Below are positions 58,500 to 64,000 of a stretch of 64,000 nucleotides of DNA, one piece after another (positions within the stretch are counted from its first letter, which is position 1; the number at the start of each line of letters is the position of its first letter). The position numbers and the translations under genes are program-made. The stretch is from Fennellomyces sp. T-0311 (Eukaryota > Mucoromycota > Mucoromycetes > Mucorales > Lichtheimiaceae): NCBI GenBank assembly GCA_025266875.1, contig JALLLT010000081.1, positions 1 to 64,000 of the forward strand, in the 5' to 3' direction. The notes beneath the pieces are model-generated. The model saw only the letters and a program-made list of their open reading frames with translations, was not told the DNA's origin and ran no database searches.

Positions 58500-58645
58500 T
58501 TGACTAGCCATGAAGTCACATAATCATACATGAATTGGATTTAGTGACAGTACATTACTCTCCATGAATCTCTGTGCCTACATGATTCTACCTAGAATGG
58601 ACGGTTTCATGGAGATCCACTGTATTAGCACTAATGGAGCACCAT
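58500..58645. repeat. CATGA-rich block 2
   Basis: At least six CATGAA/CATGAT/CATGGA motifs in about 140 bp, resembling 36680-37000. It adjoins the truncated end of the copy D transposase. Confidence 0.45.
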
Positions 58646-58648
58646 GGA

Positions 58649-61451
58649 TTATAAGGTGTTCTCAGCGCTGCTTATACCATGGTATACTGCAAGATCACCT
58701 CCAGCATTTATGTGGTTGTCGTTGTCGTCTGAATAACCACCTTCAATTATATACCGAAACATGAACTGACGCCCGAAAAGCGTTAAGACATCACGCGATA
58801 GATTATGCCTATTAGTAAGAAAAATGTGTTCACGGATGAACTTGTTGTATTGTTCGCCCTTTTCACTTTCATAATGGACGGCGATTGCGAAGTGGACAAG
58901 ATCGTACTGTAAATGGTGTAAAATATGCAGTTTCGATGTTCTGCTTATTACCCTTAGACCTTGGTTGCTGTATGTACAGCAGAGATCCTCGACTTCGTTG
59001 ATAGCAGTCATGAATAACTTAACTTTTTTATCTACGAGCTGGATGTACGTTTCAAAGTCACCATAAATCTCTCTCATATATACCAAGGATATCAGTTCGC
59101 CATGTACCACGAAGCATTTAAACCAAGCGTCAATAACAGCTTTTCTGTCACTGTCCAATCCTTGCCACTCGTCATATTGTAGGTCATTCAAGATAATAGG
59201 AAGTTGCTGTGACATTAACTTGAAATCTCGTCCTACGAATGAGGTACTTGATAACTGCAAGCAGCTGCCCATCGTATGACCGAAAGCTTTAGAGGTGTAA
59301 CTTCGTAATTTGGTTTAAAGTTGGCTGGTTTCAAGTGCATTGACGTATTTAACCAATGAATACGTGATATACTTTGTGACTCCAAGCATCAGACAGTGCA
59401 AAATCTCGACTGGAAGATCCTTCGTTTGATCGAAAGCACGCAACTGAAGTAGCACTTCACTGCCAGTGAGCTTAAGACCTAATTTACCCAGGTCATTCGT
59501 GATCTCTCATCCATTAGGGAGGAGTATGCCATGTCTACAAGTCGTGTTCGTAGTCAAGGCAGCAATATCGTCCTTGGAACGAGAAATGGCGTTGTTGTGG
59601 TCGTTGATATTTAACGTTTCATCTGCAGATAGAACTTGGTAGAAGTACTTGCAACATGAAAAATTTGCTTTTACGCCTTTATGACATGCGAGTTCCGAGT
59701 GTCGTGCATCATCGGCAATGATAAAGTTGAGGGGCGCAATTACCAATACGTTTTCATTGCAGCTAGAGTCCTACATGATCATTCCGTCCTCTAACTGCTT
59801 AAGATCAGAAACGATGTTGGCAAGCATATTCATAGCTGAGAGATGCTTATGAACGCATAGGAGGGAAGCATTTTCTCTCTCGTTCCTTTCTTGTAAAGGC
59901 AGTGCAAACGGAATCATCGACCAACTATTGAATTTGTTCCATTTTTTTAAGTGTTCCCACTGGTGTCATCCGAGAACAGGTTAAGCAGGATGACACGGAC
60001 CTTTGAGTACAACCTTTCGTCACTTGGTTTGCATCGGTATCGTGCTTCGAAGATACTATTAGTTTCTTTTAGCATGTATGGTATGTTGTCGAGAAAGGTG
60101 CCAGCTTTAGGAAGAAGGACTTGACAGTGATGTCTGCATTCTTGAAGCCGGCTGTTGTATCCATATAGCTAAACGTTGTCCATTACAAGTGGCACAAAGT
60201 GAAACTGTCGTTCTTGATTTCCGTCCAAATATTGTAAGAGCGTTACGACAGTTAAGCTGTTGCCGGACTGCAATTCATAAGCTACACATGCATCTGCCAT
60301 GACGACGTCGTTCATTGTGTAGAACCGTACAAGCTTATACAGCATTGTGGAATGAGTATCACCTTCTGGGACAATGAAATCGCCCACCCAGAAATCATCT
60401 TGTCCAATAGTAATCATCGGATGTTGGAAGTATGGACAGGTGTGCCATTTTTTCCCTTGTGCTAATGATGTACACACATCTGTCGATTTGCCAGGAAGCG
60501 CGCTAAGTCGCCCTGATAAACGAGGGTTAGCAATTAAACGCTTCACCACTTCTGACGGTTTGTACATGTAGAGGTCGACAAGGTCCTCTACTTCCTCATT
60601 CTCCCTGTCTGCATCCCTTCTCGTAACGTTTATAGTCTTTTCTGTACGAGTCATCTTGAGCTAAGAAACTCTGTTGCTTTTATAGCTCTCAGAGTCCGTT
60701 ACCCAATGCATAGTTGGGGCTGTCAACTCAGAATCCTCGCGGGCCATATCGATCACATCTTTCACCAATGCAAGAATTTGTCACTTAACCAGTCGAGGGG
60801 AAAGCCAGTCATCACCGTCAAACAGTGCACACACACGAAACTCAAGCTGATTACTATATGGATAATATGGGTTCGCTCTTCGAACAACCGATGCTGAAAA
60901 ACCTAAAATGAATTCGTTCGGTTGTTCAACAAATGGTGGAGGATCCTCACACTCATCGTCGTTGACATCATCATCTCGTTCCTTTTTCAATAAAGAAGAT
61001 TACTCATGGTTATATATGACTTAAGGTGATTATGTACCCTTACATCGAATACGGCTCTAGTATTCACAACCCGAAAATGATCGATGTTAGCACCAGAGCT
61101 GGAATTGTCAAGGGCAAGGTTCATAGTATCATCATAATCACTTTGTCCTGCATCGTCAAAATCACCATGCTCGAGGCTTTCGTTTTCGACTTCTTGCATA
61201 GGAATACTTGGCTCCGAGTTTTCGCCACTGGTGCTGGGTCTATTTTCGAAATGTTGCTCATTTGCACGGCACGCTGGAATCTCAATTGTAGGCACTTGTA
61301 GTCTCTTCACGATGCTGTCCTTTAAGTAATCGAGGTGCTTCTCAGTTTCCAGGTGGCAAGTGCAGTTTTTCAAGGTAAACTGTCCACCACAAACGCACTT
61401 GTGGTTTTTTCTCACTCGAGTCTCCATTGGCTTGCTGTTAAACGTGAACAT
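58649..61451 (-). pseudogene. Family C tnp2-like transposase, copy D (decayed, truncated)
   Basis: A relative of the 44279-47678 gene with the same layout. The ATG at 61451 starts a CVC..H..H zinc finger and an acidic region. An intron at 60982-61043 lies at the same place as in copy C (after FD, before ERD), followed by NPYYPYS, HPMITIGQDDFWVGDF, APLNFIIADDARHSELACHKG, LPVEILHCLMLGVTKYI and MGSCLQLSSTSFVGRDFK. It ends near 58675, so the last 150 or so residues are missing. Lesions include TGA near 60781, TAG near 59775, a small deletion near 59510 and TAA at 59315-59317 where copy C has Gln. It is a dead copy, useful for comparison with C. Confidence 0.8.
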
Positions 61452-62113
61452 TGAGTTCTCTATTGTGTGTTTGTGTAAAGTGAAAGAGGGGCAAATTTAA
61501 ACAGCAGCGCGCAGCAAATTATCTCCAAACTCCTTTCTTTTGCTTCTTTCTCTTCAGCAATAAAAAAACGCGCCTTCTTATTGCTTAATGAATTGTAAGT
61601 CGATTGTCTAATTTTACCCATTCAAATAACTAATAACGGCTATTCTAGGTTAGATTTTAAGCTACAGTATTTCTCGTTTAGCGCCAGAATTTTTTTAGGC
61701 AAGACTGTGGAACTTTAAAAATGGTCATTGTGGAACGATTTTTTAGGGCGTTATGGACGCTTTCTGTACCACATTTGGAATGACCTATGGTAGCACGGTG
61801 GAAGATAATTGGGGGGTACCCCGGACACTTCTTTGTGTCGTTCTTGAACATTTCTTCGGTTCGTTCTTGAACCATTTTTAGTGTCACTATTGGAACTACT
61901 CTTTGGAAAAAGTTAAGTGGGGTTATCGGAAAGAATGGGTGCTCACAAGGTGGCAATTAGGACCGCCCCCATCTGTTGAAGAGAATACAGGTTATACCGT
62001 GTTTAGTATAACCATCACGTGGAATGTACGAGGCGCGGAGCTGGATTATTAAGTTTTTAAACTGCCAGACACGCGCTAAGACGCGTCCTAATCTCTTTTT
62101 CTCGCGTTTACTA
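61452..62113. other. Noncoding spacer between copy D and Harbinger 2
   Basis: Holds no gene that I can support. Around 61720-61920 short GGAAC/GTTCTTGAAC motifs recur. The left terminal repeat of the second Harbinger element may lie here, but I could not identify it because its right end is outside the window. Confidence 0.5.
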
Positions 62114-63789
62114 ATGAACCGCGTTCAAAACATCACAAGCACGATTGCTACGTTTTCCTTCTATCTGGAAACTGCTCGAACGACAATGCAGAACACTATA
62201 GAGCAAGAGGAGCGATACGAGCGCGACAGAATGGAGCAGATTGAGGAAGAGGATGCCGAACTGGCTCGTCTGGCTGATGCCATCGTACGAATTCCGATCG
62301 ATCTCGTTGCAGAATTGATGTTTCAGTCGATGACTAGAATGCGGATCGTCAATCGTGACATTTTCTTCGAGATCTATCATTCTTGCCCGGTGTTCATTAC
62401 TGCAGTACAATGCAGAACACCACGATCACGACCATATGAAGCGCATCATTGGTGGAGCGTTAGGCATCCTGAATTGAGCGATGATGCTGCTGGCCGTATG
62501 CGATTCAAGGCTCATTACCGGATCACGCTAGCTGCTTTTGGACAGTTAGTTAACGAGCTGTCAAATGACGAGGAGTACGCTGGGAGTGTCGCGAAAAACG
62601 GCTATCCAGTGCACATCCAAGTTGCAGTGGTCCTTTGGCGGTTCGCAAACTCGCATTTCGGCTTTCGCTTGATGTGCGAAACCATGGGCATTTCAGACGG
62701 TTCGATGAACAACTTTACGAACCGCTTTAACAATGCAATGATCCGCGTGGGCCACCGAGTAATTGCATGGCCGACCAATATTCGACAGACAAGAGAAATC
62801 GCTCAAGGCTTTCTCAACAAAGCAACTTCTCGAAGCCCAAGACTGCCTGATGTAATTGGTGCTATGGATGGTAAACTGGTGGTCATTCAGAAGCCTAGCG
62901 ACCATGGAGATATGTATGTCGATCGTAAAGGCCATGCATCTCTTTCGCTATTGGCAGTGTATGATAGTGACACCCGGTTCCTCTATATAAAAACCGGTGA
63001 ATCAGGTACTAATGTTACTTATAAAGTATGTACGTACTTAATAACACTATCTGCAATAAGGACGTGTGCACGATGCTCGTGCCTTTAAGTCCAGCATTCT
63101 TTGTCGGAACTTAATCAACCATCTAGAACGAATGTGCATGGGCAACACATATATCATTGCTGGTAACATATAATATTATTATAAAGGTATAGCAGGCTTA
63201 CGTACGAATGCTACCATACATATCAGATTCTGCTTTTCCTTTGATGCCGACGGTTATTCCAGGATTCCCGCGCGGACAACGTGATCCAGCCAAAAGGGCA
63301 TTCAACAAAATGCATTCTAGCACCAGGATGGCAATCGAGCATGCATTTGGTGCTTTGACAACGCGCTGGCGTACAATGTGGAAGCATCTGTATATGCTCA
63401 GCGTAGAAAGGATGACCAAGACTATTTATGCATGTTGTGTGCTGCATAATATCTGTCTACACGTTGACGATGTTGAGGAAGTAGCAACACCGGAGGATAT
63501 TCGACGCTATGATGCATTTGTTGACGGTAATCCACGCAGTGAGCGCCAAGGCTGAGAAGAGCATAGAAGTGGAGGTGATGTCTCAATTTCACCTTTGACG
63601 GCCCATAGGCGCGCCGTTTCTCAACGGACCGATCTCGTTGTCAGACGGCAGATGGACAACTTGCGGGAACAGGGACGACGTGTGCGTCAGCGCCTTGTTG
63701 CGAGAGTCGTTCGCAGTGACACAAGGCCAACAACACCGAGATACCGTGCATTCCACACATCACAAGTACCTAGATATTCACCATATTAA
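62114..63789 (+). pseudogene. PIF/Harbinger transposase 2, three exons, one TGA
   Basis: A second DDE_Tnp_4-type transposase, clearly different from the first. Exons 62114-63005, 63061-63162 and 63227-63789 join in frame; the middle exon is 102 nt and sits at the same position as in Harbinger 1. I chose ATG 62114 over the one at 62024 because the family-like helical, Glu-rich N-terminus begins there. Motifs: VHIQVAVVLWRFANSHFGFRL, Asp in GAMDGKLV, Asp in VHDARA at the start of exon 2, DSAFPLMP, Glu in MAIEHAFGAL and CCVLHNICLH. An in-frame TGA at 63553-63555 falls in the C-terminal tail after the catalytic domain, and the same frame continues with an Arg-rich tail to 63789. The truncated product still holds the full core, so activity is not excluded. 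The Myb-like partner would lie beyond the window. Confidence 0.85.
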
Positions 63790-64000
63790 TATTACGGTAA
63801 TCTATGGAATATGTTAAGACTCACAGAAGGACTAAAGAGGTTATTACTGTTACATTTACTTTTAGTGAACTCATCTTGTTATCTCCCCATCCGGTCGCTT
63901 CATTAACTCCTAACGGCTATTATCCAAGGAAGAATACTGTAGTATATTATTATTCAATACTCACTCAAAAACTCTGACGAACTTGATACATTCACAGCAA
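63790..64000. other. Window end, 3' flank of Harbinger 2
   Basis: AT-rich sequence without a gene. The right part of the Harbinger element probably continues past the window. Confidence 0.5.

Overview
This window is almost entirely transposable-element DNA from a filamentous fungus. I infer an early-diverging, Mucoromycota-like lineage because of short introns (about 45-75 nt, GT..AG), the mix of transposase families (tnp2/CMC, Plavaka-like, PIF/Harbinger, MULE, Tc1/mariner, DDE_3-type, hAT, Merlin-like, chromodomain Ty3/gypsy) and a DUF6729-like zinc domain. The sequence alone does not fix the species. I found no convincing host housekeeping gene, rRNA, intact tRNA or CRISPR array.

Layout. 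1-6.6 kb: the C-terminus of a MULE transposase, a 5'-truncated chromovirus with its 3' LTR, and that LTR abutting the 3' end of a second gypsy element. 6.85-11.5 kb: a CACTA/tnp2 transposase (copy A) with a divergent three-exon companion gene. 12.5-14.0 kb: a four-exon Merlin-like transposase. 14.4-16.8 kb: a decayed hAT. 16.8-21.3 kb: a decayed Plavaka-like transposase with a Tc1 element (TIRs, TA duplication) inside it. 22-34.4 kb: a repeat domain, with two 0.72-kb direct repeats outside, an inverted pair of about 0.55 kb carrying a 22-bp minisatellite, and about 4 kb of nested tandem repeats plus two DDE transposase genes in the middle. 34.5-36.7 kb: the end of a tnp2 element (family C) split by a second Tc1. 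37.0-41.6 kb: a second, more decayed tnp2/companion pair (copy B).

42.6-58.4 kb is the most interesting part. One large gene seems to run across it. Its 5' exons (AT-hook, acidic linkers, DUF6729-like zinc ribbon) lie at 42643-43964. Its 3' part (a DDE/RNase-H-like transposase core with a DEDDy 3'-5' exonuclease domain between the second Asp and the Glu) lies at 54945-58361. Between them is an 11-kb nest: a MULE (51333-54944), a family C CMC element (43967-51332) at the MULE's edge, and an apparently complete PIF/Harbinger element (48370-51269, 29-bp TIRs, 3-bp duplication) inside C. 58.6-63.8 kb repeats the theme with a decayed family C copy (D) next to a second PIF/Harbinger transposase.

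Many of the otherwise readable transposase genes are broken by one or two nonsense codons. Several are TAG where the family has Trp, or TAA/TAG where Gln is likely. That pattern fits CpA-to-TpA mutation, a RIP-like signature that would be notable in this kind of fungus. Exon joins were deduced by eye from splice sites and reading frames; family names come from motif recognition, not searches.
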